DNA from: Pseudomonadota bacterium
GTDB taxonomy: Bacteria > Pseudomonadota > Gammaproteobacteria > Xanthomonadales > Xanthomonadaceae
DNA: 64,000 bases
NCBI GenBank assembly: GCA_023386795.1
Contig: JAEWJB010000071.1
Coordinates: 6,641 to 70,640, forward strand
Reading direction: 5' to 3'
Position numbers and translations under genes: made by a program. Within the stretch, counting starts at the first letter, position 1. The number at the start of each line of letters is the position of its first letter. Below the pieces are notes generated by a model. It had not been told where the DNA came from and ran no database searches. It worked only from the letters and a program-made list of their open reading frames with translations. Below are positions 16,995 through 26,566 of the stretch, piece after piece.

Positions 16995-19082
16995 ATGACC
17001 GCCATGCTCAAACATCCGCTCAACCTCATCGTCTTCCTCCTCGGCCTGTTCGCCATCGCCTGGACCGGCGCCGGCTACGTCTTCAGCCATCCGCTCGCGG
17101 CCGCGGTCGCTCTGGTGATCGGCGCCTGCTATCTCGCCGGTGTCCTGGAACTGTCCCGTTACCAGCGGGCGACCGACGCGCTGAAACAGGCGCTGGCGGA
17201 CGTGGACAGCGCCCGCAATGACCTGCCCGCATGGCTGGCGCGCCTGCCGGTCCCGCTGCGTGTCCCGGTGCGCCTGCGCATCGAGGGCGAGCGCGTGCCG
17301 ATGCCGGCGCCGGGCATGACGCCGTATCTGGTGGGCCTGCTGGTGCTGCTGGGCATGCTCGGCACGCTGCTGGGGATGATGGCGACACTGCGAGGCACCG
17401 GCTTTGCGCTGGAAAGCGCCGCCGACCTGCAGTCGATCCGCGATTCGCTTGCCGCGCCGGTCAAGGGGCTGGGTTTCGCTTTCGGCACCTCGATTGCCGG
17501 TGTCGCCAGCTCGGCGATGCTCGGGCTGTTGTCGGCGCTGTGCCGCCGCGAACGCGTGCAGGTGATCGAACAGCTCGACGCCAGCATCGCCACCTCGCTG
17601 CAGCAGTACTCGCGCGCGCACGAGCGCCACCAGACCTTCCAGCTGCTGCAGGCGCAGGCCTCGCTGATGCCGGTGCTGGTTGAACGCTTGCAGGCAATGG
17701 CCGGCAGCCTGGAGCAGCGCGCGGCGGCCGACAGCGAACGCCAGCAGGCGCAGCACGCGGATTTCCAGCGGCAGGCGCGCGAGGCGCAGGCCGAGCTCTC
17801 CGCCACGCTGGAGCGTGCGCTGCGTACCGCCGTGGCCGAAGGCGCGCAGGCCATCGGCGCAGGACTTCAGCCCATGGTGGACCAGACGATGGCCGGGCTG
17901 GCACGCGAAGGCGCCGCCACGCATGCGCGCGTGACCGAGGCGGCGCAACAGCATTTCGATGCGCTGTCCGCGGGTTTGGCTGCTTCCAGCAGCGCCGCCG
18001 CTTCGGCGTGGACGCAGGCCGTCGACGAACAGCGCCAGGCCAATACCGCGCTGGCGGCCACGCTGGAGGGCGCGCTGGCCCGCTTCAACGACAACTTCGC
18101 GCAGCGGAGCGCCGCAGTAGTGGACGGCGTGTCCGCGCGCCTGGAGGCCGGCACGCAGGACATGACCGCGGCATGGTCGCAGGCCATCGTGCAGCAGGCG
18201 TCGGTCAACGCAGCGCTCGCCGAGGCGCAGGCCAAGGCGCTCTCCCATGCGGCCGACGCAATCGAACGGCATTCAGACGCCTGGGTGACGCGCGCCGGTG
18301 AGTCGCACGCCCGGTTGCAAGCCGAACTGGTCGCGCGCGACGAACAGCGCCTGGTCCAGTGGCGCGACACCCTCACCGCCGCCGGGGCCACGCTGCGCGA
18401 AGACTGGCAGCAGGCCGGCAACGAAGGGGCCCAGCGCCTTCGCGACGCCTGCGATGCCCTGCAGCGCACCGGCGAAACGTTGGCTACCGCCACGCAGGCA
18501 CAGGCCAGCGCCACCATCGAGGAAGTCGCGCGCCTTGTGCAGACCGCCGCGGCGGCACCGCAAGCCGCCGCCGAAGTCATTGCCGGCCTGCGGCAGACGC
18601 TCTCGGAAAGCATGGCGCGCGACAACGACATGCTCGCCGAGCGCAGCCAGATGCTGGCCACGCTCGATACGCTGCTGGCGGCGGTCAACCACGCCTCCAC
18701 CGAACAGCGCGCCGCCATCGATGCGCTCGTTGCGACTTCGGCCGACCTGCTCGACCGGGTCGGCGCCCGCTTCGCCGAGCGCGTGGAAGCCGAAGGCGAG
18801 CGTCTGGACGCGGCCGCCGCGCAGCTGGCGGTCGGTGCCACGGAAGTGGCCAGCCTGGGCGATGCCTTCGGCGGCACGCTGCAATCCTTCGCTGCCGTCA
18901 ACGAGGCGCTCGCCGAACGCCTGCAGGGCATCGAGCAGGCACTGGTGCAGTCGCTGGCGCGCAGTGACGAGCAGCTGGCCTACTACGTGGCGCAGGCGCG
19001 CGAAGTGGTGGACCTGAGCATGCTGGCACAGCGCCAGATCGTCGAGGAACTGCGCCAGGCTACCGGCGCGGGCACGGCATGA
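16995..19082 (+). CDS. DUF802 membrane protein, MotA/TolQ/ZorA-like layout
   Basis: The 695-residue protein has two membrane segments near the N-terminus (about 6-23 and 33-52), then a pair at about 110-130 (YLVGLLVLLGMLGTLLGMMA) and 157-182 (GLGFAFGTSIAGVASSAML). The second pair looks like the TolQ/ExbB/MotA core, where a Gly-rich helix and a Thr/Ser-Ala-Gly helix line the ion path. After about 190 comes a roughly 500-residue Ala/Gln/Glu-rich stretch with heptad character, a long coiled coil. The next gene is MotB-like and overlaps by 4 bp (ATGA). Similarity to ZorA of Zorya defence is architectural; sequence homology was not tested. Confidence 0.8.
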   Translation: MTAMLKHPLNLIVFLLGLFAIAWTGAGYVFSHPLAAAVALVIGACYLAGVLELSRYQRATDALKQALADVDSARNDLPAWLARLPVPLRVPVRLRIEGERVPMPAPGMTPYLVGLLVLLGMLGTLLGMMATLRGTGFALESAADLQSIRDSLAAPVKGLGFAFGTSIAGVASSAMLGLLSALCRRERVQVIEQLDASIATSLQQYSRAHERHQTFQLLQAQASLMPVLVERLQAMAGSLEQRAAADSERQQAQHADFQRQAREAQAELSATLERALRTAVAEGAQAIGAGLQPMVDQTMAGLAREGAATHARVTEAAQQHFDALSAGLAASSSAAASAWTQAVDEQRQANTALAATLEGALARFNDNFAQRSAAVVDGVSARLEAGTQDMTAAWSQAIVQQASVNAALAEAQAKALSHAADAIERHSDAWVTRAGESHARLQAELVARDEQRLVQWRDTLTAAGATLREDWQQAGNEGAQRLRDACDALQRTGETLATATQAQASATIEEVARLVQTAAAAPQAAAEVIAGLRQTLSESMARDNDMLAERSQMLATLDTLLAAVNHASTEQRAAIDALVATSADLLDRVGARFAERVEAEGERLDAAAAQLAVGATEVASLGDAFGGTLQSFAAVNEALAERLQGIEQALVQSLARSDEQLAYYVAQAREVVDLSMLAQRQIVEELRQATGAGTA

Positions 19083-19729
19083 GCGTCGAGTTCGAGGCCG
19101 AAGAAGGCGGTACCGCGCCAGTGTGGGCGGCGTTCGGCGACCTGATGTCGGTGCTGCTGGGCGCGTTCGTGCTGATCCTGGTCGGCGTGATCGCTGTGCA
19201 GCAGCAGCTGTCCAGCCGGTTGGATGAGGAAATGCGCCAGCGCCAGCACGAAGCGCAGCAGCGCAAGGCACTGGAGCAGGCGCTGGCCGCACCGCTGGCG
19301 GCCGGCCGGGTGACGTTCGTGGATGGCCGCATCGGCATCCGCGGCAACGTGCTGTTCGCGCTGAACTCCGACCAGCTGCAGCCGGAAGGGCGCGAGGTGC
19401 TGCGCAGCCTGGCCGGCCCGTTGAAGACCTACCTGCAGGGGCGCGACGAAATCCTGATGGTCAGCGGCTTCACCGACGATGGCCAGGTGCACGAAGGCAA
19501 TCGCCGCTTCGCCGACAACTGGGCGCTTTCGGCCGAGCGCGCGCTGACGGTGACGCGCGCGCTGATCGACGAAGGCGTGCCGGCTTCCTCGGTGTTCGCT
19601 GCTGCGTTTGGCGCGCAGCAGCCGGTGGATTCCAACGCCAGCGAGGAAGGCCGCGCACGCAATCGCCGCGTGGAGCTGGCGCCGGTACCGCGCCCACGCA
19701 CCGCCACCGCTACTCCGCATGCACGCTGA
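19079..19729 (+). CDS. OmpA-family protein, MotB/ZorB-like
   Basis: The 216-residue protein has a short cytosolic start, one membrane helix at about 17-40 containing the Asp of FGDLMSVLLGAFVLILVG (Asp21), and a periplasmic OmpA/MotB peptidoglycan-binding domain at about 85-205 (GNVLFALNSDQLQPEGREVL, VSGFTDDGQV, ARNRRVEL). A single acidic residue at this position of the helix is the ion-binding residue in MotB, TolR and ExbD. Coupled by a 4-bp overlap to the DUF802 gene, it is the probable second stator subunit, anchoring the complex to the cell wall. Confidence 0.85.
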   Translation: MSVEFEAEEGGTAPVWAAFGDLMSVLLGAFVLILVGVIAVQQQLSSRLDEEMRQRQHEAQQRKALEQALAAPLAAGRVTFVDGRIGIRGNVLFALNSDQLQPEGREVLRSLAGPLKTYLQGRDEILMVSGFTDDGQVHEGNRRFADNWALSAERALTVTRALIDEGVPASSVFAAAFGAQQPVDSNASEEGRARNRRVELAPVPRPRTATATPHAR

Positions 19730-20333
19730 GCGCGACGCCGTGCTGGCGCAGCTGTCGCTCTGGCGGGAAACGGGAGCGGACCGCTTCGATCCCCCGCGTT
19801 TCCGCTTCATCGAAGCGATGGCTTCGCGGCTGGCCCGTCACGAGGGCAGGGCATACGAGGTGATGCTGGCACGGCTGTCCACGCAGGTGGAAGCATATGC
19901 GGCGGGCCTGGCGCAGGCCGAGGCGCCGCGTGCAGAAGCGCGCGGCGAAGCGTCGGCCGGCGGTCCGTTCGCACCCCTGCTCGGCCGGCTGGGCGCGGCG
20001 CGTCGCGCGCGTGGCGCCGACGATGCCGAAGGCCTGCCGCAGTTGCCGGCGTTGAATGATTTTCGCCGGCTGTGGGGCGAACTGCTTGGCGAGCGCCGCC
20101 TGCGCCAGTCGCTGGCCCCGCAGCCGGAAGATGCCGGTCCGCTCAACTCCGGCGTCCTGGTGCACCGCGCGATGGCGCACATGCGGGCGACCAGCCCGGA
20201 ATATCTGCGTCATTTCCTGGCCTACGCCGATCACCTGTGCTGGCTGGAACGCCTCTACCAGGCGCGCACGCCGGCGACGGCCCAACCGTCGAGCCCGGGG
20301 CGCCGCGCTACGCCGCGCAAGCGCCGGGTGTGA
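19719..20333 (+). CDS. DUF2894-family protein
   Basis: The 204-residue soluble protein contains FDPPRFRFIEAMASRLARHEG near the start, a Glu/Ala-rich linker and a C-terminal block LNDFRRLWGELLGERRLRQS, SGVLVHRAMAHMRATSPEYL and RHFLAYADHLCWLERLY that I associate with DUF2894. The tail is basic (GRRATPRKRRV). The start overlaps the OmpA-like gene by 11 bp, so it is the last member of the four-gene operon. No enzyme motif was seen; a role as cytosolic adaptor of the membrane complex is a guess. Confidence 0.75.
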   Translation: MHAERDAVLAQLSLWRETGADRFDPPRFRFIEAMASRLARHEGRAYEVMLARLSTQVEAYAAGLAQAEAPRAEARGEASAGGPFAPLLGRLGAARRARGADDAEGLPQLPALNDFRRLWGELLGERRLRQSLAPQPEDAGPLNSGVLVHRAMAHMRATSPEYLRHFLAYADHLCWLERLYQARTPATAQPSSPGRRATPRKRRV

Positions 20334-20336
20334 TCC

Positions 20337-22055
20337 TCACGCCGGTGGTTCTGCCCAGCCCTCGCGACGGTTTGTCTGTCCGATGCCCGGGTTGAACGCG
20401 TTGCAGGGGTCCAGCTGGCGGTAGTGGGCTTCCAGCGCCGGCTTGGCGCGGTACAGGTGGCCGACGTTGTGTTCGGCCGGATACTCGGCGCCGCGCCGGT
20501 CCAGCCCGGCCCACATCGCATGTTCGATCGCGAGCGGGTCGTTTCCTTTGCGCACGATGTAGTCCTGGTGGAACACGTGGCACAGGAAGTGTCCGTAATA
20601 CAGCTTGTGCAGCAGCGTGGCCTCGATGTCGGCCGGCAGCGTTTCCACCCATTGCGCGTCATTGCGGCGCAACGCCACGTCCAGGGCGACGATGTCCTCC
20701 ACGGCATCGCGATGCGCCTGCCGATACCTGACGGCCGCGCCGGCCACCGCGAAGCGATGCAGGAAGGCCTTGCGCGCTTCGTCTTCATCGCAGCGGAAAA
20801 ATCCTCCGCTCGTGCTGGCGTTGAAGTGCTGCTTGAGGAACAGCTCCACCTCCGGTACCTGTGCGTGGCCCACGCGCAACAGGAGATGGTGCTCGTAGCG
20901 CTCGCGGAAGTCATACATGCGCTCGGGCAGGTGGCGCGGCAGCAAGCCCGTCACCGCCTGGATCAGACGATCCGCCGCGCCGGGCAGGCCGAGCGCCTCA
21001 CACCAGCCATCGACCCGGCTCTTCAGCGCGAAGGCCCCAGGCACGCGTGCCGTTCCCAGGTGCTCGATCAGCAGGAAGGTGTCCTTGCCGTACTTCTCGC
21101 CGATGTCGAAGGCATCGCGGTGCAGGTATTCGCCGGCGATGGGCAGGGTATCGAACTGCGTGAGCAGGTAACGGCGTACCGCGGTGAGGTCGTCCGGCGC
21201 GTTGGTACCGAGGTAGAACACCGCGCTGTCCTCGCGCGGGAAGGTATCAAGCCGCACCGCGAACACCGCCAGCCTGCCGGCCGAACCCGAGGCTTCGAAC
21301 AGGCGCACCGGGTCGGCATTGAAGCGTGCCGGCGTGGTCGCATCCACCTCGCGCACGTGCTGCCCGTAATGGTGGTCCGAGGCCGCGCGTGCTGGATCGT
21401 CGATGATGTCGCGTTCGACATACTCGCCTGCGTCGAGCCGGCGAAGGATCTCCTCCGGCGCCTCGCCCAGCGCGATGCCGAGATGGTTCACCAGCCGCAG
21501 CTGGCCGTCCTCTCCCAGTTGCGCATAGAGCGCCAGCTCGGTGTACGCAGGGCCCCGCCGCACCAGCGCGCCGCCGGAGTTGTTGCATACCCCACCCATC
21601 ACCGAGGCCCCGATGCACGACGAGCCGATCACCGAGTGCGGCTCGCGATGCAGCGGCGCGAGTGCCTGCTCCAGCTGGTCCAGCGTCGCGCCGGGCAGGC
21701 ACACCACCTGGCGGCCATCGCGGATCAGGCGGATGCCACGCAGCCGCTGCGTGCTGATCATCACCACCGGGCGGTCGTAGGTGTCGCCGTCGGGCGTGGA
21801 GCCGCCGGTCAGGCCGGTATTGGCGGCCTGCAGGATCACGATGCAGCGGGCTGCCACGCAGGCCTGCAGCAGCTGCCACATCTCCACCAGGTTGCCCGGG
21901 CGCACTACCGCCAGCACCGGGCCGTCGCCGAAGCGGTAGCCCTTGCGATAGCGCCGCGTCGCACGCTCACCGGTCAGCACGTGGCTGGCGCCAGCGATGG
22001 CGCGCAGCTGTGAAAGCACATCGTGCGCGAAAGGGAGGCCGTCCATCTCAGGCAT
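20337..22055 (-). CDS. dld: Quinone-dependent D-lactate dehydrogenase
   Basis: The 572-residue FAD enzyme oxidises D-lactate to pyruvate and feeds electrons to the quinone pool at the inner membrane. It has the FAD_binding_4 core ([55 protein letters not shown]) and the Dld-specific C-terminal membrane-binding domain ([44 protein letters not shown]). Length equals E. coli Dld (about 571). Two in-frame ATGs compete: 22055, overlapping lldD by 8 bp, and 22046. It is the last gene of the lactate operon. Confidence 0.93.
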   Translation of the reverse strand: MPEMDGLPFAHDVLSQLRAIAGASHVLTGERATRRYRKGYRFGDGPVLAVVRPGNLVEMWQLLQACVAARCIVILQAANTGLTGGSTPDGDTYDRPVVMISTQRLRGIRLIRDGRQVVCLPGATLDQLEQALAPLHREPHSVIGSSCIGASVMGGVCNNSGGALVRRGPAYTELALYAQLGEDGQLRLVNHLGIALGEAPEEILRRLDAGEYVERDIIDDPARAASDHHYGQHVREVDATTPARFNADPVRLFEASGSAGRLAVFAVRLDTFPREDSAVFYLGTNAPDDLTAVRRYLLTQFDTLPIAGEYLHRDAFDIGEKYGKDTFLLIEHLGTARVPGAFALKSRVDGWCEALGLPGAADRLIQAVTGLLPRHLPERMYDFRERYEHHLLLRVGHAQVPEVELFLKQHFNASTSGGFFRCDEDEARKAFLHRFAVAGAAVRYRQAHRDAVEDIVALDVALRRNDAQWVETLPADIEATLLHKLYYGHFLCHVFHQDYIVRKGNDPLAIEHAMWAGLDRRGAEYPAEHNVGHLYRAKPALEAHYRQLDPCNAFNPGIGQTNRREGWAEPPA

Positions 22056-23187
22056 CCCGTACCAGCAGCTGGCGGTCGATGCCGGCAATCGACTTGGCAC
22101 CGGTGAGGATCATCGCCACGCGCATCTCCTTCTCGATCAGATCCAGCAGGTTGAACACGCCGGCTTCGCCCGCGGAGGCCAGCGCGTAGACGAACGCGCG
22201 GCCGAGCAGCACGCCATCGGCGCCCAGTGCCAGCATACGCACGACATCCAGCCCGTTGCGGATACCCGAGTCGGCCAGGATGCGCAGGTCACCCTGCACC
22301 GCGTCGGCAATGGCCGGGAGCGCGCGTGCCGTGGAAGGTACGCCGTCCAGCTGGCGTCCGCCATGGTTGGACACCACGATGCCGTCGGCGCCGAAGCGCA
22401 CCGCTTCGCGCGCATCTTCCGCATCGAGGATGCCCTTGATGACCATCGGGCCGCGCCAGAACTCGCGGATCCACTCCAGGTCCTTCCACGAAATCGAATG
22501 GTCGAAGTTGCTGCCGAGCCAGCCGATGTAGTCGGCCAGCCCGGTGGAATGGCCGCGATAGGCGGAAATGTTGCCCAGGTCGTGCGGCCGCCCGCGCAGG
22601 CCCACGTCCCATGCCCAGCGCGGGTGGGTCACGGCCTGCAGCATGCGCCGCACGGACGCGTTCGGGCCGCTCATGCCTGAGTGCGCATCACGGTAGCGTG
22701 CGCCCGGCGTGGGCATGTCCACGGTGAACACCAGCGTGGTGACGCCAGCCGCGCGCGCGCGTTCAAGCGCATTGCGCATGAAACCCCGGTCGCGCAGCAC
22801 GTAAAGCTGGAACCACAGGGCGCGCTCGATGGCCGGGGCGACTTCCTCGATCGGGCACACCGACACCGTCGACAGCGTGAACGGCACCCCCTTGCGCGCT
22901 GCGGCCCGCGCGGCCTGTACCTCGCCGCGGCGGGCATACATGCCGGTCAGGCCGACCGGCGCCAGTGCCACCGGCAGCGCGAAGCGCTCGCCGAACAGCT
23001 CGGTTTCCAGGCTCACGCCGGTCATGTCCTGTAGGACGCGCTGGCGCAGGGCGATGTCGGCCAGGTCTTCCACATTGCGCCGCAGCGTGCGCTCGGCATA
23101 CGCGCCGCCGTCGATGTAATGGAACAGGAAGGGCGGCAGGCGCGACTGCGCGGCGGCGCGGTAATCGGTAGAGGCGGAAATGATCAT
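22048..23187 (-). CDS. lldD: L-lactate dehydrogenase (FMN, quinone-linked)
   Basis: The 379-residue membrane-associated flavoenzyme oxidises L-lactate to pyruvate. It is a TIM barrel of the FMN alpha-hydroxyacid oxidase family: [17 protein letters not shown] at the start, [29 protein letters not shown], the FMN lysine in [10 protein letters not shown], the catalytic His/Arg of [10 protein letters not shown] and the phosphate loop [20 protein letters not shown]. Start and stop overlap lldR (4 bp, ATGA) and dld, indicating one transcript. A lactate permease gene is absent from this operon. Confidence 0.95.
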   Translation of the reverse strand: MIISASTDYRAAAQSRLPPFLFHYIDGGAYAERTLRRNVEDLADIALRQRVLQDMTGVSLETELFGERFALPVALAPVGLTGMYARRGEVQAARAAARKGVPFTLSTVSVCPIEEVAPAIERALWFQLYVLRDRGFMRNALERARAAGVTTLVFTVDMPTPGARYRDAHSGMSGPNASVRRMLQAVTHPRWAWDVGLRGRPHDLGNISAYRGHSTGLADYIGWLGSNFDHSISWKDLEWIREFWRGPMVIKGILDAEDAREAVRFGADGIVVSNHGGRQLDGVPSTARALPAIADAVQGDLRILADSGIRNGLDVVRMLALGADGVLLGRAFVYALASAGEAGVFNLLDLIEKEMRVAMILTGAKSIAGIDRQLLVRDA

Positions 23188-23993
23188 GGGATGCGCAGGG
23201 CAGGGGAGGGGAGGCGCGAGGCGCGCTCGCGCCGTGCGGCGTTGTCCTCGAGTGCGCGCAGCGCATCGTGGACGAAGGCGAGATGCCGTTCGGCGGCATC
23301 GCGCGCGGCAGCCGCGTCGCCGGCGAGGATGGCGTCGCGCAACGCCTGGTGTTGCTGCGCCAGCGCCGGCGCGGTGCGCGGATCGCGATACAACGCCTGC
23401 CGGCTTTGCGAGATGTTGGTCTGCAACAGCGTGAACAGCCCGCGCATCACCTGCACCAGCACGAGGTTGTGCGAGGCCTCGGCGATGCTCAGGTGGAAGC
23501 GGGCGTCTGCTTGCGCCTCGGCGGCGGCGTCTTCGCGTGCATGCGCGTCGGCCATCGCGTCGAACGCGGCGCCGATGCGGGCGCGGTCCTCGTCGGTGGC
23601 GCGCAACGCGGCATGCCAGGCCGTGGCGCCCTCCAGCGCATGCCGGGTTTCCAGCACGTCGAAGCGGTAGGCCGGGTCCGCCTGCAGCACGGTGCCGGCC
23701 TCGAACAGGGGTTCCATGACCGATGTCGTGCCGGTGGAAAGCGCCTGCAGATAAGTGCCACCGCCCGCCCGGGTGGCCAGCAGGCCGATGCTGGCCAGTT
23801 GCTGGATCGCCTCCCGCACGACACTGCGCGAGACGCCCAGCTCAAGGCTCAAGGTGCGCTCTGCCGGGAGGCGCTGGCCGGGTTGCAGGTCGCGCTCGAC
23901 TATCAGGCGGCGCAGCTGCGCCGCGGTGCGGTCGGATAGCCGGTCGCTATCCCCCGGAGCTGGTCCTACCGATTCTGTGAATGAGGTCGCCAT
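23184..23993 (-). CDS. lldR: Lactate-responsive repressor, GntR/FadR family
   Basis: The roughly 270-residue regulator has an N-terminal winged HTH ([20 protein letters not shown], then [20 protein letters not shown]) and an all-helical FCD effector domain with likely metal ligands ([52 protein letters not shown]). Its place at the head of lldD-dld and the FadR-type operator upstream identify it as LldR, which releases DNA on binding lactate. Two ATGs are possible: 24002 and 23993. The second was chosen because a hairpin between them would bring the GGAG site to about 7 bases from it. Confidence 0.88.
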   Translation of the reverse strand: MATSFTESVGPAPGDSDRLSDRTAAQLRRLIVERDLQPGQRLPAERTLSLELGVSRSVVREAIQQLASIGLLATRAGGGTYLQALSTGTTSVMEPLFEAGTVLQADPAYRFDVLETRHALEGATAWHAALRATDEDRARIGAAFDAMADAHAREDAAAEAQADARFHLSIAEASHNLVLVQVMRGLFTLLQTNISQSRQALYRDPRTAPALAQQHQALRDAILAGDAAAARDAAERHLAFVHDALRALEDNAARRERASRLPSPALRIP

Positions 23994-24011
23994 GGGCGCC
24001 ATTAGGCGCCC
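23994..24011 (-). promoter_or_regulatory. Hairpin between Shine-Dalgarno and lldR start
   Basis: GGGCGCC, the loop TAAT and GGCGCCC form a perfect 7-bp stem in the lldR leader. The only good Shine-Dalgarno (GGAG) is 25 bases from the ATG at 23993 in linear sequence but about 7 when the stem is folded; the ATG at 24002 begins in the loop. Folding may therefore choose the start codon. Confidence 0.45.
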
Positions 24012-24057
24012 GCGGCTTCTCCGAGATCAAGCAAACAAGGTGTTTTGAAAACCTATT

Positions 24058-24070
24058 TTGGTCAGACCAA
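24058..24070. promoter_or_regulatory. LldR/FadR-family operator
   Basis: TTGGTCAGACCAA is a perfect 13-base palindrome with the TGGT-N3-ACCA core recognised by FadR-subfamily regulators such as LldR and PdhR. It lies 56-77 bp upstream of the lldR start, and covers the stop codon of the ICMT-family gene transcribed in the same direction. Autoregulation of lldR-lldD-dld is the natural reading. Confidence 0.75.
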
Positions 24071-24661
24071 TCGCGTGGGCAGCAATCGACCCGTCTGCGC
24101 GGCGTATGCGGCATACGCGTCCGGGAAGGCTGCGCGCAGCGCGGTTTCCTCGACCTGGATGCGGCGACGGAACGCCCAGTACACCGGCAGGCACAGCAGC
24201 GGCAGCGCGAACACGTTGGCCAGGCCGACGCCCAGGCCGAGGAAGCACAGCAGCGCGCCGGTGTAGGAAGGGTGGCGCACCCAGCGGTAGGGTCCGTGGC
24301 GCACGAGTTCGTGGCCCTGCTGCACGCTCACGTCCACGGTGAAGAATCGCGCCAGCACATGGATCGACCAGAAGCGCAGCGCCAGGCCGCCACCGATCAG
24401 CGCGCATCCGGTCCAGCGCATCGGCGCCTGCCATGCGGCGGGCAGATGGCCGTACCCGGAGATCGTGACCGCCACGGCGGCAGCGATGCCCAGCATCAGC
24501 AGGCGCCACAGCAGCCCGAGCGTGCCGGCGTCGCGGGCACCGCCGTCGGCAGCCCGGCGGCGCAGACCCAGCCAGGTTTCGCTGGCGCACCAGGCCACGT
24601 TGAGAGCGAGGAACAGCAGCTGCGGCTGCACGGGCGTGGCGTGGGCGGTGATGGCGATCAT
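24062..24661 (-). CDS. Isoprenylcysteine methyltransferase-like (ICMT) membrane protein
   Basis: The 199-residue inner-membrane protein has about five hydrophobic segments and the ICMT/PEMT-type SAM-binding C-terminus: GHELVRHGPYRWVRHPSYTGALLCFLG, followed by a second helix pair and RIQVEETALRAAFPDAYAAY. The H-G-P-Y-R-x-V-R-H-P-S-Y motif and the E-E-x-x-L-x-x-x-F element are those of Ste14-related methyltransferases. Bacterial members methylate lipids, thiols or unknown small molecules; the substrate is not shown. It precedes the lactate operon on the same strand and its stop codon lies inside the LldR operator. Confidence 0.8.
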   Translation of the reverse strand: MIAITAHATPVQPQLLFLALNVAWCASETWLGLRRRAADGGARDAGTLGLLWRLLMLGIAAAVAVTISGYGHLPAAWQAPMRWTGCALIGGGLALRFWSIHVLARFFTVDVSVQQGHELVRHGPYRWVRHPSYTGALLCFLGLGVGLANVFALPLLCLPVYWAFRRRIQVEETALRAAFPDAYAAYAAQTGRLLPTRLV

Positions 24662-24807
24662 GGGACGGCCTCCTCTGGGGATGTGGCCAGTCTGCGCGTG
24701 GCGCGCTCGCCCGTCAGGGGCCGGTGGTCATCGAAGCGACCTGCCGGAAGTCACTTTCTGGGCGGGCCCCATTGCCGCGGCGTGGCCCGGGCTGCCAGCA
24801 TCGCCAC

Positions 24808-25905
24808 ATGCCCGTCTTCCTGCGCGAATTGCTCAAGCCCCTCAGCCTGGCCGGCCTGCTGACGTTGGGTGCCATCGCGCTGTCGTTCACCCTGACCGAA
24901 TCGCCATACGGGCCGTGGCGCTGGATCGCCTGGGGCGCCTTCGTGCTGGGCTTCATCGCGCAGAGCGACGTGCCGCGCCGCGCGGACCATGCGTTGCTGG
25001 TCGCGCAGGCGTGCCTCGCGATGGTGCTGGTGTGGATGGAAATCCGCACCGGCACCGCGCCGGTGCTGACGGTGATCGTCGTGGCGCTGGCCGCGCGCCG
25101 CTGGCCGCGCATCGCGGTGTGGGGCCTGGCGCTGGCCATGGATGTGGCGATGTACCTGATGCTCGTCCGGCTGGAAGACTTCAAACCCTGGCTGGTCGTC
25201 TCGCTTTACGGCGGCTTCCAGGCCTTCGCCGCGTTGACCACCTATTACGCGATGGAAGCCGGCCGTACGCGCGACGCGCTGATGCACGTCAACGCCGACC
25301 TGCTTGCCACCCGCGCCTTGCTGGCCGACAGCGCGCGCGACGCAGAGCGCTTGCGGCTGTCGCGCGAGTTGCACGACGTGGCCGGCCACAAGCTCACCGC
25401 CATGCGGCTCAACCTGCGCCGCCTGGCCGCCGATCCCGCGCTGGCCGGCCATGCCGAACTGGCACTGGCCGAACAGCTTTCGGCCGAACTGCTCGGCGAT
25501 ATCCGCAACGTCGTGCGTTCGATGCGCGACGACCCCGGCATGAACCTGGAAACCGCCTTGCGTGCACTGGCCGCGCCGTTCCCGCGGCCAAGCCTGGCCG
25601 TGCACATCGATCCACAGGTCCGCATCCGCGACACCCACGTGGCCGAGACCGTGCTGCGGCTGACGCAGGAGTCGCTGACCAATGCCGCGCGTCATGCCGA
25701 TGCCGACCATGTGCGCCTGCGCCTGTCCCAGCAGGGTGATGTGCTCTGCGTGGAGATCGAGGACGACGGCGCCGCGCCGGCCAGCCTCTGCGAAGGCAAT
25801 GGCATCGCCGGCATGCGCGAGCGCGTGGCCGCGCTGCAAGGGCAACTGGAGGTCGGGCGTGGCGCTCGCGGCGGACTGCGCCTGAGTGCGAAACTGCCCG
25901 CATGA
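24808..25905 (+). CDS. Sensor histidine kinase, NarL/DesK type
   Basis: The 365-residue protein has five or six membrane helices in residues 10-145 with hardly any periplasmic loop, a short linker helix and a HisKA_3 dimerisation domain with the phospho-accepting His189 (LSRELHDVAGHKLTAMRLNL). The ATPase domain follows (LRLTQESLTNAARHADA N-box, EIEDDG, GNGIAGMRERVAALQGQLE). A sensor buried in the membrane, as in DesK, suggests it reads membrane state or a lipophilic signal. It overlaps the response regulator by 4 bp and is divergent from the ICMT-family gene (146 bp). Confidence 0.88.
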   Translation: MPVFLRELLKPLSLAGLLTLGAIALSFTLTESPYGPWRWIAWGAFVLGFIAQSDVPRRADHALLVAQACLAMVLVWMEIRTGTAPVLTVIVVALAARRWPRIAVWGLALAMDVAMYLMLVRLEDFKPWLVVSLYGGFQAFAALTTYYAMEAGRTRDALMHVNADLLATRALLADSARDAERLRLSRELHDVAGHKLTAMRLNLRRLAADPALAGHAELALAEQLSAELLGDIRNVVRSMRDDPGMNLETALRALAAPFPRPSLAVHIDPQVRIRDTHVAETVLRLTQESLTNAARHADADHVRLRLSQQGDVLCVEIEDDGAAPASLCEGNGIAGMRERVAALQGQLEVGRGARGGLRLSAKLPA

Positions 25906-26540
25906 CATCTCCACCGCTCCGCCTGGCCTTGGCCGATGACCAGATCCTCGTGCGCGCCGGCCTGCGCGCGTTGCTGCAGGACCAGGGCCTGGCCGTAGTG
26001 ATAGAAGCCGACGATGGGCAGTCGCTGCTCGACCAATTGCAGGCCGGCAGCGTGGACGTCGTGCTGAGCGATGTCCGCATGCCGGGCGTGGATGGCATCG
26101 AGGCATTGCGCGCGCTGCGGGCGCGCGGCGACGCCGTGCCGGTGCTTCTGCTCACCACCTTCGACGACGCGGACCTGCTGCTGCAGGCGCGCGAGGCCGG
26201 CGCGCAGGGTTTCCTGCTCAAGGACGCCGCGCCGGAGGACCTGCGTGAAGCGATTGCGCGGGTGGCTGCCGGCGAGACGCTGCTGCAACCGGTCAGCACC
26301 GACCCGGTGCGCGCGCGATACCGCTACCGCGACCAAGCGCCCCCGACGGACACCTTCGGCGAACGCGAAGTGGCGATCCTGCGGCTGCTGGCCGGCGGTT
26401 ACTCGAACAAGGAAATCGCGCGCACGCTGTTCCTGGCCGAGGGCACGGTGAAGAACTACGTCTCCAACATCCTCGACAAGCTGGGCACGCGTGACCGCAC
26501 GCGCGCGGTACTGAAGGCGATCACGCTGCGGGTGATCTGA
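25902..26540 (+). CDS. Response regulator, NarL/LuxR family
   Basis: The 212-residue protein has a receiver domain with the acidic pair ADD at 11-13, phospho-acceptor Asp57 (VLSDVRMPGVDG) and the conserved Lys in FLLKDAAPEDL, then a LuxR-type HTH at about 148-200 (FGEREVAILRLLAGGYSNKE, LAEGTVKNYVSNILDKLGTR). It is the partner of the overlapping kinase. Targets are unknown; the divergent ICMT-family gene is one candidate. It ends 26 bp from the convergent kdgK. Confidence 0.93.
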   Translation: MTSPPLRLALADDQILVRAGLRALLQDQGLAVVIEADDGQSLLDQLQAGSVDVVLSDVRMPGVDGIEALRALRARGDAVPVLLLTTFDDADLLLQAREAGAQGFLLKDAAPEDLREAIARVAAGETLLQPVSTDPVRARYRYRDQAPPTDTFGEREVAILRLLAGGYSNKEIARTLFLAEGTVKNYVSNILDKLGTRDRTRAVLKAITLRVI

Positions 26541-26566
26541 GGGCACGCCGCCGGGTCAACGTGGTC

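Noticed and set aside
16995..20333. Complete Zorya defence system
   Set aside because: Only the two motor-like proteins are comparable; there is no ZorC, ZorD helicase or ZorE nuclease, so calling it Zorya would be wrong.
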